Shown piece after piece: positions 24,658-36,231 of a stretch of DNA of 64,000 nt. A model generated the notes under the pieces. The model did no database searches. It was not told the origin of the DNA and worked only from the letters and a program-made list of their open reading frames with translations. A program made the position numbers and the translations under genes. Position 1 is the stretch's first letter; the number at the start of each line of letters is the position of its first letter. The stretch lies in assembly GCA_036872755.1 (NCBI GenBank), contig JAVHNS010000002.1:3658001-3722000 (forward strand). The letters are read 5' to 3'. Source of the stretch: Orbilia blumenaviensis (taxonomy: Eukaryota > Ascomycota > Orbiliomycetes > Orbiliales > Orbiliaceae).

Positions 24658-26233
24658 ATGTGTAACACAACTTTGCCGATTCCGACTGAACTTGTTTTCA
24701 ATATCCTTGAGCGTTGTGGTCGGCATGATGTATATAACTTTGCCTTGACCTCGAAGGCGAATTATGACGCTTCCGTGCACATTCTTTACAGACATATCGA
24801 CCTTATTGTAGCCATCAAATCAGGCGCATTGAAAAGACACGAAAACCAGGGTGTTTACGATTTCGTCCGGTAAGTACTTCGTTGTCCCCTCTTTTATGAC
24901 TAAAATATTAGCTCGAACGGGGTTTTTCCTGAGAATAAACCCATGCGTTTTTAGTATTGTAGACCTGCCGATTGGGTTTTCTTCGCCAGAGTTTTTTACC
25001 GACCCTGAAACGCCTTATCCAGTGGCCGTTGTTCAAAACGAGTTACAAAGATTCAAAAATATCCGAGAACTACACTTATTAATCGCTGAAGAAAAATATG
25101 GTCTGGATTGTCCGACAGCTAGAATTCTTCTTTATGTCTTCACGAGATATATATCTCGGTTATCTACTCTATTCCTCGAAATATACGGCTCTGAAGCCCT
25201 CCGGCTAGAATTGGAGAACTTTTTCGGGGAGCTTGGAGGCTCAGTATCGGAGTTCTCACGGCAGCATGATAAACTCAAAACGATAAAAATATGGATCACG
25301 CATTCCCTCCCGAAAAGACTCCTGCTGAGTATCTCGCCGCTTTTTTCGCGTTTTGTCACTGGAGTTGAAAGAATTGAGCTCCGTTCACGGTCTAATCTTG
25401 AGGTTGATCTGTCCCCGGATCAGTGGATGCCGGATAGTTTTTTTATTTATGATCTTTTTGAGTCCAAGAGTGTCAAGTTTGCGGCTATAGAGGATAAATT
25501 TTCAGATCCCTCGGTAAGACCTTTCAAGTATATCAGAAAGGCTTGGCCGAATCTGGTGGAATTAGAACTTGATCTCGGAGTAAATCACCGCGCTGTAAGT
25601 CGTGCTACTCCATACCTATGGATAGCTATATTTGAAACCCCCCCCTTTTTTTTAGAGAACAAGCTTATGGTGTCCCCCAATATAATTTATAATTGAATGT
25701 TAGCTAATACTTGGTCTATGCGTGTCTAACCTGTCCTTCAATAGGAACACTACGCTGATATTACGTCGCTAGAGCATATTCAAAAGCTCGAACTGATGTA
25801 CCCATACTACTCCTGGACCTCCGAGGTGCAAGAAAACATGGCCGAGGAAGCGCGGCAAATTGCAAAAGTTATCTGCTTAGGCATCCCTACTCTCCAGGAG
25901 ATATCGATGAAGTACATGGGAGGGGATGGTTCCAAGTCACAAACCGCGGTGTTCGACTGCATTCACACGGAAGCAGCACCACCTGAAGGTGCGGAGCCAA
26001 TCGAGAACATAGAGCTCGAGTTGAAAGAGCTGTGGAACATGATGGGAGATTATCATGATACCATTATGCTGATGAGATTGATGCGGAATCTGGGTTACGA
26101 CAGAATAGTCACACCGAGGATTGCGAGATACGTTCTTATTGATGAGTTGAAGCTAGACGGGCTTAAGTTTCCTCAGGGAAATCCTTATGACCATTCGTAC
26201 CTTAAGCATGACAGATTTTTGGGAGACTTTTAG
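24658..26233 (+). CDS. F-box protein 2 (446 aa)
   Basis: Exons 24658-24869, 24955-25594 and 25745-26233, in phase. The F-box is at the very N-terminus, about residues 6-50 (LPIPTELVFNILERC, then DVYNFALTSKANYDASVHIL). The middle and C-terminal regions contain leucine-rich strands (FKNIRELHLLIAEEKYGL, WPNLVELELDL, HIQKLELMY) consistent with an LRR-like substrate-binding surface. Intron 1 splits an Arg codon in phase 2 (FVR|IVDL) and intron 2 is phase 0, as in its neighbours. It is closest to F-box protein 4 in the F-box itself (shared NI.ER, Y.FAL.SKA.Y). It probably works in an SCF ubiquitin ligase; the target is unknown. Confidence 0.85.
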
Positions 26234-26735
26234 GTTGTTGGGGTAGGCCCCGTCAGGCTCACTTTTCTGTGATATGGAAAAATGGCAGACGTTTTGTTTC
26301 GCGATTTATGGCCAGTCTGAAGACCAACGATGTATGGCCCTAACACGTTAACCATGTTTCCAATTCATCTAGATATAATCTATCTTCTTCGTATTCGATT
26401 TTTCACGCTCTTTTTCAGTTCAGATATTATAATATATAAGAGTGAGTGAAGGGTCTGAGTGCGTGAGGCCCTCAGCCAAGGTCTTGCAAGACCTTGTGGC
26501 TGGAGGACCGGAAAAAAATGCAACACGTCCCTGTGTTGGTGTCTGGTGAATTCGTGTAAGGATAACCGATGAGACGACGTGTATGAGGCTGTTTCTAAAG
26601 CACTCAAAGGGACTCGTGGAGGCTACACTTCATATATCTATACCGATAACGTTGTAACCGGTAGAGTCGTCATGGTGGTTCTGTGGAGTCTATCAAATCA
26701 CGATATTTTTGCCTGTCGCGACCCACCTAAAAAAC
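26234..26735. other. Intergenic with a perfect palindrome
   Basis: No gene. Contains the 18-bp perfect palindrome at 26478-26495, listed separately, within a longer imperfect hairpin. Confidence 0.5.
26478..26495. repeat. Perfect 18-bp palindrome in a hairpin
   Basis: AAGGTCTTGCAAGACCTT is a perfect palindrome. It extends outwards with CCTC[C]AGCCA on the left and TGGCTGGAGG on the right, giving an imperfect stem over about 26470-26505. It lies 245 bases after an F-box gene and 240 bases before a secreted-protein gene, so it could be a 3' end structure or a binding site; the sequence does not decide. Confidence 0.6.
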
Positions 26736-28211
26736 ATGACACCACAACTGATCCCACCGGGGCAATTCCTCTTACTAGCCATCTTTCTCTGGTTATCGTG
26801 CTGTGATATCGCATTCGCCAGACGAAAAGCGCCTACACCTACGGATCTAGACAAAGACCAAAACCCACCATGGTACGAACCCTCGGATTTCAATATGACG
26901 TTCGACGATTGGGAAAGGTTTATTAACCCCCCCAAGAACTACAACTTCCTCGAGGACCCTGCGTGGTATCTTATACACAGCGGGTACCTTCTCCGAGATT
27001 TCTCCAGACAGCAAGAGATGATGGCTCTGTACCTCGCAAATATTACGGCCGATAAGACGTGGTATGATTTTGGAACGCAGTATTTCAAGATCATTGCGCC
27101 GTTGACTACGGAGTGGTATCCAATTGACTCCCCAGAGGATGGTTTCCCGCAGAATAAGCAGGAGGACTGCGTTGTTTCTGGGAAGAAGCTTAAGAATATG
27201 TACAAGGAAAAAGTGGAGACTCATCCACATGTCGACGTTCCTCCTGGCATTATGGACTGCGGGGGTCCGATGGATAGCTCTGCGGAAGTGGACGAACCTC
27301 GGAAGGGAGGCAGTATTTTTGACCCTCCGAAGTGGTTATTCCGGTTTCCGGACCAGAAATACCTTGCGTTTCCGAGAGATTCTATAACCGTACGTTCCAT
27401 GCTGGGGAATCTTGTCAGTGGTACGCCTGTACGTCATAATGGTAAGTTTGTATTAGCGGTTTCTGAGGAGGTGTTCTTGAAAAGTTGGCATACTATACTC
27501 ATAGCCATCGGTGAACTTGCGGCGTTTATGATACAGATAAATGAGAAAATTGCGAATAGGGTGATTAAGCCCCGGATGTGGCCACCAGGGATGAATCCAA
27601 TAGTTGATCTCCGGCCGCACCAGACGCGACTATTTCGAAGGGAAAAGATAGGCTACGAAGACTATTTTAACATGAAGTTCGGAGGAACGTTATCACAGAC
27701 GCTGGATCACCTTGAAGATCCAGATTGGATTAACCTCGCAGCAGCTTTGTACCGTGCTGGGGAGGTGGGCGGGATAGATTTGCCCGTCGCATACGTCAAT
27801 GTTGTTAATATAGTCTATCGGGGCGTACTCCCCCTGATGATGGATATGATGGCAGATCTGGCAGTGAAACTGAATGATCTATCAGAGAAGTACTGGGAAC
27901 GGCCGGAGGGGGAGCCGATACCTGAAAAATATCGGGGAAAGCCGCATCTGATTTATAGTTGGGGATTCCCCAGGTATTTGGGTTTTAACCCAACAGGCGG
28001 CACCTTGAGAAAGTGGCCCGAATGGTCGGAATTTGACTACAGGATTGAGCCTTGGCCCTTGACGCAGGAGGAAATACCGGAGGGCTTACAGAAGGTGATG
28101 TTTGAGAGTAGGATCGAGGAAGGTTTCAATTTTCCGAATCCCTTCCCGTGGAAGGGGACCGTGTCACAGTCCACTCCCCAACGGAGCGGGTCTACAATAT
28201 TCCTACCCTGA
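26736..28211 (+). CDS. Predicted secreted protein, orphan (491 aa)
   Basis: Intronless; start at the first ATG (MTPQLIPPGQ). Residues 10-32 form a signal peptide (FLLLAIFLWLSCCDIAFA). The mature part is rich in Trp, Pro and Tyr (NPPWYEPSDFNMTF, DPAWYLIHSGYLL, KTWYDFGTQYF, PKWLFRFPDQKYL). It has only a few cysteines and no transmembrane helix after the signal. A hydrophobic helical segment lies near the middle (WHTILIAIGELAAFMIQIN). I recognise no family or catalytic motif. It belongs to the group of predicted extracellular proteins in the accessory half of this window. A role outside the cell is inferred only from the signal peptide. Confidence 0.78.
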   Translation: MTPQLIPPGQFLLLAIFLWLSCCDIAFARRKAPTPTDLDKDQNPPWYEPSDFNMTFDDWERFINPPKNYNFLEDPAWYLIHSGYLLRDFSRQQEMMALYLANITADKTWYDFGTQYFKIIAPLTTEWYPIDSPEDGFPQNKQEDCVVSGKKLKNMYKEKVETHPHVDVPPGIMDCGGPMDSSAEVDEPRKGGSIFDPPKWLFRFPDQKYLAFPRDSITVRSMLGNLVSGTPVRHNGKFVLAVSEEVFLKSWHTILIAIGELAAFMIQINEKIANRVIKPRMWPPGMNPIVDLRPHQTRLFRREKIGYEDYFNMKFGGTLSQTLDHLEDPDWINLAAALYRAGEVGGIDLPVAYVNVVNIVYRGVLPLMMDMMADLAVKLNDLSEKYWERPEGEPIPEKYRGKPHLIYSWGFPRYLGFNPTGGTLRKWPEWSEFDYRIEPWPLTQEEIPEGLQKVMFESRIEEGFNFPNPFPWKGTVSQSTPQRSGSTIFLP

Positions 28212-29918
28212 TCGTGCTTTTGGGGTATTTATCCACTCCGTTGAGGCTGGCTTACAAGACCAGGTATATACACAAATTGGGTACCTATCTGTTAACCAGC
28301 CCTCGGTTTCTATCACCTATGAACTCAACCCGCTCGATTGATCAAATATGTAGCATCTGCAGTCGACGGGTACTACGAAAAGTTATATGTATAATACTAT
28401 CAAATCTACTGCAGCGCAATTTAATCTAACCTGTTGTTTCAAGATTATCATGAAGTATTAGTGTAACAAAGTCGATCCCTGGTCTAGCCAGACCTCCCTC
28501 GTCATGATCCCGAATTCACATCACCATATCGATTCGACTAATAGAGATATCGTTCCCTTGAACCCTAGGGTGCTCCTACCCAATCTTGACACACGCACAT
28601 GCACAGACAAGGTTCCACAAATCTTGCACTGCATTGTAGTTTTAAGCCAATGCAATGTCCGCGTCAAGTTGCTCCTGGAGGCACGGTGACTCGCTAATTT
28701 CCGCTGAGGTAATTTTTCTACTCCGAGACGTACACGCAGCTTTCGCGATTGATTCAATTGTTGGTCTTCCACTTTTCGCGATCATCAATAAATATAGTTT
28801 TAGATGTTTCCTTTGAATTGCATGTAACTGCATGATCGTTGTACGGACATGGTCGCGCGCATCCTCAACTTGGCATGAACCCCATGCGTTCCCGTTACTC
28901 GTGTTACATACCATTGGAATAAATATCTCCCAGCTTTAGGCCTGGTCCGAGCTGCGCAGTTATGGAATCTTAGAGAGGATATCTCCGGGCAAATCGTATT
29001 TTTCGATGGAGTCGCAACAAAGTATATTATTTCTTCAGATGTGCTCAGCTCAGTTGCCATTAATTGCTTGTATTTCTTACATTGCCCGTCAACAGGCTGG
29101 TCCTTCGCTAGATCCCGCTGACACTAGCCTGGATCGGGGGAACAGGCCATCGATGGCCATGTTAGCGAGGCCAAAAAGTGGGTCCGTGGCAAGGCCAGGG
29201 TGCCCGACCAAAAATCCGCGAGTCGACGGGCAGTTTTTAGCAGCCCTTTCGCAGGGGGGCGAAGAATATTTGACCACATGGCCCAATCCAGGTTTGTCGA
29301 CATGCATGGCTTGGAATTTCAATATTAGATGTTCATAAGCAAAGGGGGGGGAAGGTTGCCCAGATATCTGTTGGACGATAGTGACGAGCCCTTCGTATAT
29401 GTAAGTAGTTACCCTTCTACTGCAGGATACGAGGCTCTCTTCCCCCACTTTTCTGGGGTTGACTTTTTTTTAAACCAACATCATTTTTTTTTTTTTTTTA
29501 AGGCTCTTAGCCGGGGTTATTCATTGCTATTCTGACTGTTCTTTTTTAAGCTAATCAGCTCTTAGCAACAGCTGCGGGAACTAGCCAACAGGTGAGAGCT
29601 CTTGCGTGGATTGAATCCTGCCGTTGAGCGAGAAGCCGATATCGACGGTGATTTCGCAGCGAACGATCTTAGTATATACCTATATAAAGACAGAAAGGAA
29701 GGAAGGAAGGAAGAAAGAAAGAAAGGATAGTTTAAGCAGAAGAACATCTCCCCTCTCCCCGCTCGAGAGCTGGCTGGTCTTATCGTCAGCTGCGTATGAT
29801 ATCCTGGATAGTTCCGAAGTGAAACTGGGAGAAAGCGGGTGTTTTGACCGAGCTATTGTTTCGAGGAGGAGATTTGATCTGTGCAGCCGCCAAAAGAAGA
29901 AGCAGCAGAACCATAAGT

Positions 29919-30002
29919 GGGTCAGGCTGGGTCAGGCTGGGCCAGGTCAGGTCAGGTCGGGCCAGGTCAAGTCAAGTCAGGTCAGGTCAGGTCAGGTCAG
30001 GC
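29919..30002 (+). repeat. GGTCA pentanucleotide tandem array
   Basis: About sixteen units of GGTCA or close variants (GGCTG, GGCCA, AGTCA). It is degenerate at the left and clean at the right end. It lies some 700 bases upstream of a small membrane protein gene. Confidence 0.85.
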
Positions 30003-30241
30003 CCAATTGCCAGTCAGGTTTAACCTTGTTTGGGCCCGCCCGGATCTTGGCTGGTCTGGCTGGTGCTGGTTTACTTTCCCCAGCCGGGCTTTCGATCATC
30101 GACAGCAAATGACAATCAATTCATTTACAACGTTTTCCCACTCCTTTCTTCAACTATTTTTATTTTATTTTATAGTTTATTTCTTTTTATCTTTTTGATT
30201 TTTTTCTTCTTCTCCTTCTCCTTCTTCTATTCTCCTGCTCT

Positions 30242-30267
30242 CCACCACCACCACCACCACCACCACC
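30242..30267 (+). repeat. CAC trinucleotide run
   Basis: Eight to nine tandem CCA/CAC units at the end of a long pyrimidine-rich tract upstream of the gene at 30699. Confidence 0.85.
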
Positions 30268-30698
30268 TCCTCCACTTTCTCCTTCCAGGTCTGATCGTAG
30301 CGTAGGAGGGGAGACTATCGCGACGTCTCATCACCATATTGACTAGACTCCGACCACATACTACACATACCACTGGCTAGTTAGCTACCCTCGATCCACC
30401 ATAGACATAGGTAGTCCAGTCTGATAATATATCCGTGTCACCACTTTATTTTCCTCCGACCGAATGCGAATGCACCCTCCCCGACCGGTGGCCGAGTACC
30501 CTTGACTGCTCGCTAGGAAAAAATCAAATAGCACCTCGCTAGCAGCCTCGAAAAGTAAAAAAAAAAATTATAATAATAACCAAATACCAAAATCCCCCGC
30601 AGTGGCATCGGGGAAATATATATCAGCCACAGCCGATCGTAAAAAGAAGAAGAGATAGCTGTGGCGACTCGTGGTGCTCCTTTCGTTCCGGACGGGAA

Positions 30699-31476
30699 AT
30701 GATCCTACGACCCAGGAATTCTGGTTACGACCCGTCGGCTTCTCAGCCGCCCTTCTCGCTGCCGACGACGGGAGAATCCACCACCAATGATGCGAATAGG
30801 GTGGCTCACGTTACGTCGGCGGTGATTGGCTGTATCTTGGGAGCTGCGCTAGCTGTATGTCCACCCCATATAACCCAATGTTATTATACCTAAATTATCT
30901 TGCCTATCTATTTACCTTGCATCGGCGAATACGGATGGTGTAATGCTATGCAATATATATTAATATCATAATTAAGTCTCATTTTTGGCAACAATACTAA
31001 CGATTGTACTTTTGTTGTTATATTGTTAGGGAGCAATCTTCGCCCTGGGTCTGGCACTCTACCGTTTCCGTCGCCGCCAAAGACTGCGAAAACGCCTTTT
31101 ACAAAGAATAATCGTCCAAATCGACATGGAGCACGCATCCGACGACCCGCCGATTGACGACGAAACACGGCAAAGACTGGTCGCTGAGAGATTTCACGTT
31201 GTTGCCGAAAGATATTGGAGACATCAGCGAAGGATATATGCGAGAAACGGCCGACGCCCCGCCAGGCGGAGAGACGACCTGAGGGATATGGCTGGTGACT
31301 TGTATCGGAGCCAGACGGCGACTGCGAATAGTAATGTTAATGGGGAGACCGGGATGAGGGAGTTAAGGGAGCCTGAGTCGGTATATCTGCGGTTCGGGGG
31401 AACGAATTACCTGCCAATATACTCGTTTCTAGGCACTGCCAGAGAGAGGGATAGGGATAGGGAGGGAAGAGGATAA
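30699..31476 (+). CDS. Single-pass membrane protein with Arg-rich tail (200 aa)
   Basis: Exons 30699-30854 and 31030-31476, intron 175 nt. Residues 1-36 are a polar Ser/Pro/Thr-rich segment. Residues about 38-62 form one transmembrane helix (VTSAVIGCILGAALAGAIFA), and the intron falls inside it in phase 0. Splicing is supported because it completes the helix. A strongly basic stretch follows (YRFRRRQRLRKRLLQR), then a charged tail with RHQRRIYARNGRRPARRR. The layout resembles type III fungal surface or sensor proteins with a short outside part, but there is no recognisable domain. Function unknown. Confidence 0.72.
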
Positions 31477-32404
31477 TGCCGATCGGGACGGCTATAAAAA
31501 ATGCTCTTTGGTTTTTTTTTTTTTTTTTTTTTTTTTCCTTCCGTTTTCAATTTTCAGATTACCTCAACGGTATTTTATTCAATAACGGACGATATTATAC
31601 GAAGCCTACGGTATATCGGTAGGGTGGTCCTTCTTTTTGCAGGGTAATGGATTGGTTTTTTCCCTAGTGCTTGGTTACATTCCGTCAGGCTTCTAAGTTG
31701 ACGAAGGGGTTCCTCCTTTTTTCTTTATTTATTTCTATATATATATATACCTCTATAATCGGGCTTTTTGGCGTTTCATCTCTTATCTACCTTCCTTATC
31801 TGCTATTTTTCACCATGTTTTCCTAATCCCTGAAGGCAAGGATTCCTCTTTTCTTCATTATTTTATCTTAACTTCTTCACGTATGCCTTGTTGGTTTTTT
31901 TTTCTTTCCTTTTGGATGCCCATAACGGCCTCCTTCCTCTTCCTGTTGTCTCGGGAATAAGCGATGATTACCTATGCATAGTGTAATAAATATTGCAGCG
32001 TTTAAGCTTAACGATAATGGATTCTTGGTTATTTAATATCAAGTATGACGGTCTTTTCTTGTTTGTCTCTTATGATTAGGGCTTGGCGTAGAATAAGTAT
32101 GTACTTGAGAGGATACGTGAGACTAACCAGAGAATTCGTGGAAGCAATGGGAGGATGACATTATTTCGTCGTATTGAATATATCTTCATGGCTTCGCTAT
32201 GCATAATAATAATAGCATCAAAGCCGGCGTAATAATAACAATAACAATAATCGCGTAAAAAGGGTACGCCTGAACGGTACAAGATATAAAGCAAGAAGAT
32301 AAAAGACAATGAAGTCCAAAAATAAGAACCACTACCCAAAAAAAACATCCATAAACCGCTCCTAGACGCCTATTAATGCATTAGATCTATTTGGTAGATC
32401 ACCT
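31477..32404. other. Convergent intergenic region, T-rich
   Basis: 3' flanks of the small membrane protein gene and F-box gene 3. Includes a T run at 31512-31536 and many T-rich stretches; no gene. Confidence 0.55.
31512..31536. repeat. Poly(T) tract
   Basis: About 25 consecutive T residues just after the stop codon of the preceding gene. Confidence 0.95.
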
Positions 32405-34026
32405 CTAAACCGAAACCGGTTGCGCGAGGACGGTGTTACCGATCTCCTCGGTCTCCAGTTTCCCTTTCTCTCTCTCTTTCTCCGCTTCTTTCGCTTTCAG
32501 TTGCTCCGAAAAGGTCTCCTCTTGATATCTCGTAATCCTATCCGTGGTGACAACCCTGACCATATCCTTCAACTCGATTTTGAGAGTGAAGCTATGCTCT
32601 GTTATGTCCTCCCGGCTTGGGTACTCGAAACGGCGGACTAATACATCGACGACTTTGAGTTCTGGCATAAAGCCGTCTGAGATCCATTGTTTGACAAGGT
32701 ACGTGATGTTGCTGATGACGCCGTCTCTCAGCTCGATTTTGTTCCTGCCGTAGCGGATACCGTTTGAATAGATGATCTCGACTGATTTGACAGATGAGAA
32801 GATTCGCCAGTCGACGTACCGCCCCTGAGTAAAATACATGTTAGAACGGGTGGGTAGTGCTGGATAAGCATCGGTAGTAGGATATATATAGGTTATTTAT
32901 CATACCATTAATCTGGAGCGATCTGCTGGAACCCAAACTATTCCACAGTAGGGTGCATTAATGACCAGATGCTGCGTGTTTGGGAACTTGGTGAACAACT
33001 CATTTGCGCAGACGACATCGCATTGATCCTGCTTTGTGATCAGAGTGGTGACCTTTGGACACCGCTTCAAGCTGAAATGCGGGTGCCATCTGGAGAAGCA
33101 AACTCTTGCTGTTTTGACGGTTTCCGAATTAGCGTCGAAAGCTTTCAAAGGATCGAAGGCGAGCTTGTAACTCGAGTACAAGAATTCGACGTTGACTGTA
33201 GTCAGGCCTGTAGGATATATGATGCCGTCTTGGCGAGGGTCTTTGTTATCTAAAGTGCTAAGATATCGTCTGCTCATTCTGTAGGTGATTGTGATATTCA
33301 TAGTCTTTAGTCTCTTAGGTTGGTATTTTGATACGGTGTTAATGACGGAGATGAAGGAGTCTGAGCTGGCCATGTCGTATTCGACGGTGAGTTCTTGGAG
33401 ACCTGGGAAGTAGTTCTTGGGGAAACGGGTCTGAAGGCGTTTGGCTACACCCGAGAATCTGCTCTTGTTCGGGGCTGACTGTTTGCGAATGGCGAGATGT
33501 CTACATTTTTTTAAGATTAGCTTTGTTAGGGAATCATATATATTCAATTATATTCAGTGTCTTCGAAGGTGTTTCTGGCAGATTTTTATTTTATTTTATT
33601 TACTCTTTTTTTTTATTATTATTTTTATTGGGGGATTAAACTAGGTACTTACCGAACAGCAAGGCGCAAGTCTTCATGCTCGTCCAGTTGCTTGAAGTTC
33701 TTGATGTAAGTCTCGACCGGTTGAGTTTCCCACATAACCCTCAACGAGAGCTCCCGGTAGTAGTTGTTGACCAAGGAAATAGCAGCTAAAGTCTTGGAAT
33801 CACAGAATCCCATGATTCTGGATTGTATTTCTGGTGGAAGCTCAGTGAACGGATGAATTGCATCCTTTCGAGGTCGGAGGCTCCTGATACGCTTCTTGGA
33901 TGGTCTAAGAGGGTTGAGTGGGTCGATGGCCTTGGCCTTGCGCTTTTTGGTGGCTGGAGCCATGTTTGTTGGATTTGGAGAAGTGGTCTTCACGAAGACG
34001 GGTTTCTTTGTTCGTTTCGGTCTCAT
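32405..34026 (-). CDS. F-box protein 3 (462 aa)
   Basis: Exons in transcript order are 33653-34026, 32906-33500 and 32405-32824, in phase. Residues 1-60 are very basic (TKKRKAKAIDPLNPL, SKKRIRSLRPRK), a possible nuclear localisation signal. The F-box is at about 61-105 (FTELPPEIQSRIMGF, then LAAISLVNNYYRELS). Leucine-rich segments follow (GLQELTVEYDM, CPKVTTLITK, NTQHLVINAPYC), and the C-terminus is a Glu/Lys coiled segment (QLKAKEAEKEREKGKLE). Intron 1 splits an Arg codon (phase 2) and intron 2 is phase 0, as in the other F-box genes here. The ATG is preceded at once by a run of T and G; a start at Met22 (MAPATKKRK) is an alternative. Confidence 0.83.
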
Positions 34027-35532
34027 TTTTTTTTTTTTTTGGGGGGGGGGAGGATTTGAAGAGGGAAACGGTTAGGATATTGGTGAGCCGAGCTTAGCTA
34101 CAGATGGAGAGGGAAGAGGAAGGCAGATGATCGATGAAGAATGGGGATTTGGTGATGCTGATAGTGATAATGATGACGATGATGACGACTATGGAAGTGG
34201 TGGGGAGGAAGGAGGAAGAGAGAATTTATTTCTTTTAGAGAAAAAAAAAAATAAATAAATAAAAAAGCGCAAAAGTTGATCTTTTATATGTGTCTGGGGA
34301 AAGACCTCGAATTTGAAGGGAAATCGAAAATCGAAAATGAAATCAGCTGCACAGACGCATTTCCACCGCTTTGAAGGAAAGCAATTCGATTCAGCCTCTC
34401 GCGCCAGATGGCCGCCAAGAAACTAGCCGATTGGGTAACCCTCAAAGGACCCACTAGACCACCCAAGCAGGGGTCTCTGAAGAGTCACACAGAAAAAGAA
34501 CTCTCTTGGGATTTGTGCTGTTGATGATGAGTAAGTGGCTCGCTTGGCTGTGCCTTGGATTGGATTGGATGTTTAGCTGATGTTAGACGGGGATTGTCGT
34601 GGGGAAAATGGGGACCATGATCGCGGAACCATAGTCGACTAGCTACCTAGGTAGTCGCCTAGTCATGTGGACTGGTGAATCATATGTTTTCTCTTCCCCT
34701 GTAGACACGCCTTTAGCTAGCTACTTGACTAGTCTGGACATTTAACTGAATTCATCACTGCATTGAGTCCAGGGGTTTCAACTTGAGTTCAAAGTATATA
34801 TATACGTATTCCATCCAACGCCGAATTCCCAAGCAGTCGACTCGATTAATTAATCGATTAAGGTTTGTCGGAATAGAATCGGTAGGCGATATCATGGGCC
34901 TCGGGTCGTCGCTAAGTTTATGCGTTTGTTACCTATCGCTGTAGGTAACTAGGTACCTACCTGGACCCGAAAACCCTTTGTTTGTGTGTTACCACCTAGG
35001 GCTCTCCAGACCAGTACCACCGTGGTCCGGTGTCACCATTGCAAAGGTAGTTTGTATCACCACTCAAGACTCCAGATCACACCCAAGGCAGCGACCCAAG
35101 GCAGCGACCCACTTGTTAAGTGTATGCCTACCTGTATATATTACAAAGGAGTCTAGACCATCACGAAGAGCATTGGCCGACAGCCTTGAAACGAATCACA
35201 GGTTGATAATATGCATAAGGCATGAAGCGGATACGCATGGCTCGGGTCGGTGTTCAATCGCGACAATTAATTAGTTTAGTAGGCTTCAGCCCTGATCGGA
35301 ATATAAAACATGCTTACCAAACAGACATATATACCTCCTACTTAGGTACACCAAATTTGCCCGGCCTATCACATATACCAAGTAGGTTTGTCATTGGGTC
35401 CAAACTTGACGAAACTAGTATCCCATTGTTTACCGACTTAAATAGTAAGTACAATAGCTACTACGACGACGATGCTAACTCCCTAAAATTATAATGATAT
35501 GAGATTACCTACGTACGGACAGACAAACAAAT

Positions 35533-35574
<42 letters not shown>

Positions 35575-36231
35575 ATCCAGCGCACACGGTCAACAGTGTG
35601 TAAATCGCTTACCTAGATCTAAGTGCTTATGTAATATTAATCCCGTCTATCAAAACGGTGTAATAGGAATCTGGAGAGCCAGGCGACAGCCTCGGAGCTA
35701 GCCAGGCGACGGGGTATATACTGGCACCTTCTATTGCCCAGGAGACACTTCTAGAAAAAAATATATATCAATGGGTAGAGGAGCCATGTGTATAGTGTCT
35801 GGGCAATTAGGTACCTAGGTAGGTACTAGCTAGCTAGATACTTAGCTAGTAAATATTTGCCTGCTTAAGCAACTTACTGCTATAGTCCAAATATATAATA
35901 TCGACCGTTAGAGGGCCATGCGGGTTGCCATGTCTTAGGCCTTGTTTTCGGCTTCCATGACCGTCCATTGTTTCCCTTTTGGACATGAGCAAGTATCCGG
36001 TGGTAAGAAATTCGACATAATGAGCACCAAGTAAACATCATCATCTTATTCTTCTTCTTCTCTTCAACCTCCTCCACAAACCTTACCCGACCAATTCATT
36101 ATTGATTACATCAACCTCGATATCCTATTTACTACTAGTCCTAAAGTATCATAGACAATCCGAAATCATATCTCCACCCCACCAACTAACCTCCTAAGAT
36201 AAAAAAACAGCTTACTAATTAATCTTACAGT
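34027..36231. other. Intergenic, 2.2 kb, divergent promoters
   Basis: No supported gene. Contains a T/G homopolymer block (34027-34052), a GATGATGACGA-rich stretch near 34150-34200, several CTACCTAGGTAG-type palindromes (34640-34660, 34940-34965, 35810-35845) and the GGCA microsatellite at 35534-35574. Short ORFs look random. Confidence 0.5.
35534..35574 (+). repeat. GGCA tetranucleotide microsatellite
   Basis: Ten tandem GGCA/CAGG units without interruption, in the intergenic region between two divergent F-box genes. Confidence 0.95.

Larger units (their letters stand above)
28212..30698. other. Intergenic, 2.5 kb, low-complexity
   Basis: No supported gene. Minus-strand frames at 28800-29060 and 29089-29448 are open but unrecognised. 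Holds GGAA repeats (about 29695-29725), a GGTCA pentanucleotide array (29919-30002), a long pyrimidine tract (30150-30290) and a CAC trinucleotide run (30242-30267). The last ~400 bases are probably promoter and 5' UTR of the next gene. Confidence 0.5.

Noticed and set aside
29006..29448. Overlapping open frames on both strands (110 and 119 codons)
   Set aside because: Frames on opposite strands overlap, neither has recognisable features, and the region is otherwise low-complexity spacer.
35534..35574. GGCA repeat as a CRISPR-like array
   Set aside because: A simple 4-bp microsatellite with no spacers, in a fungal genome.
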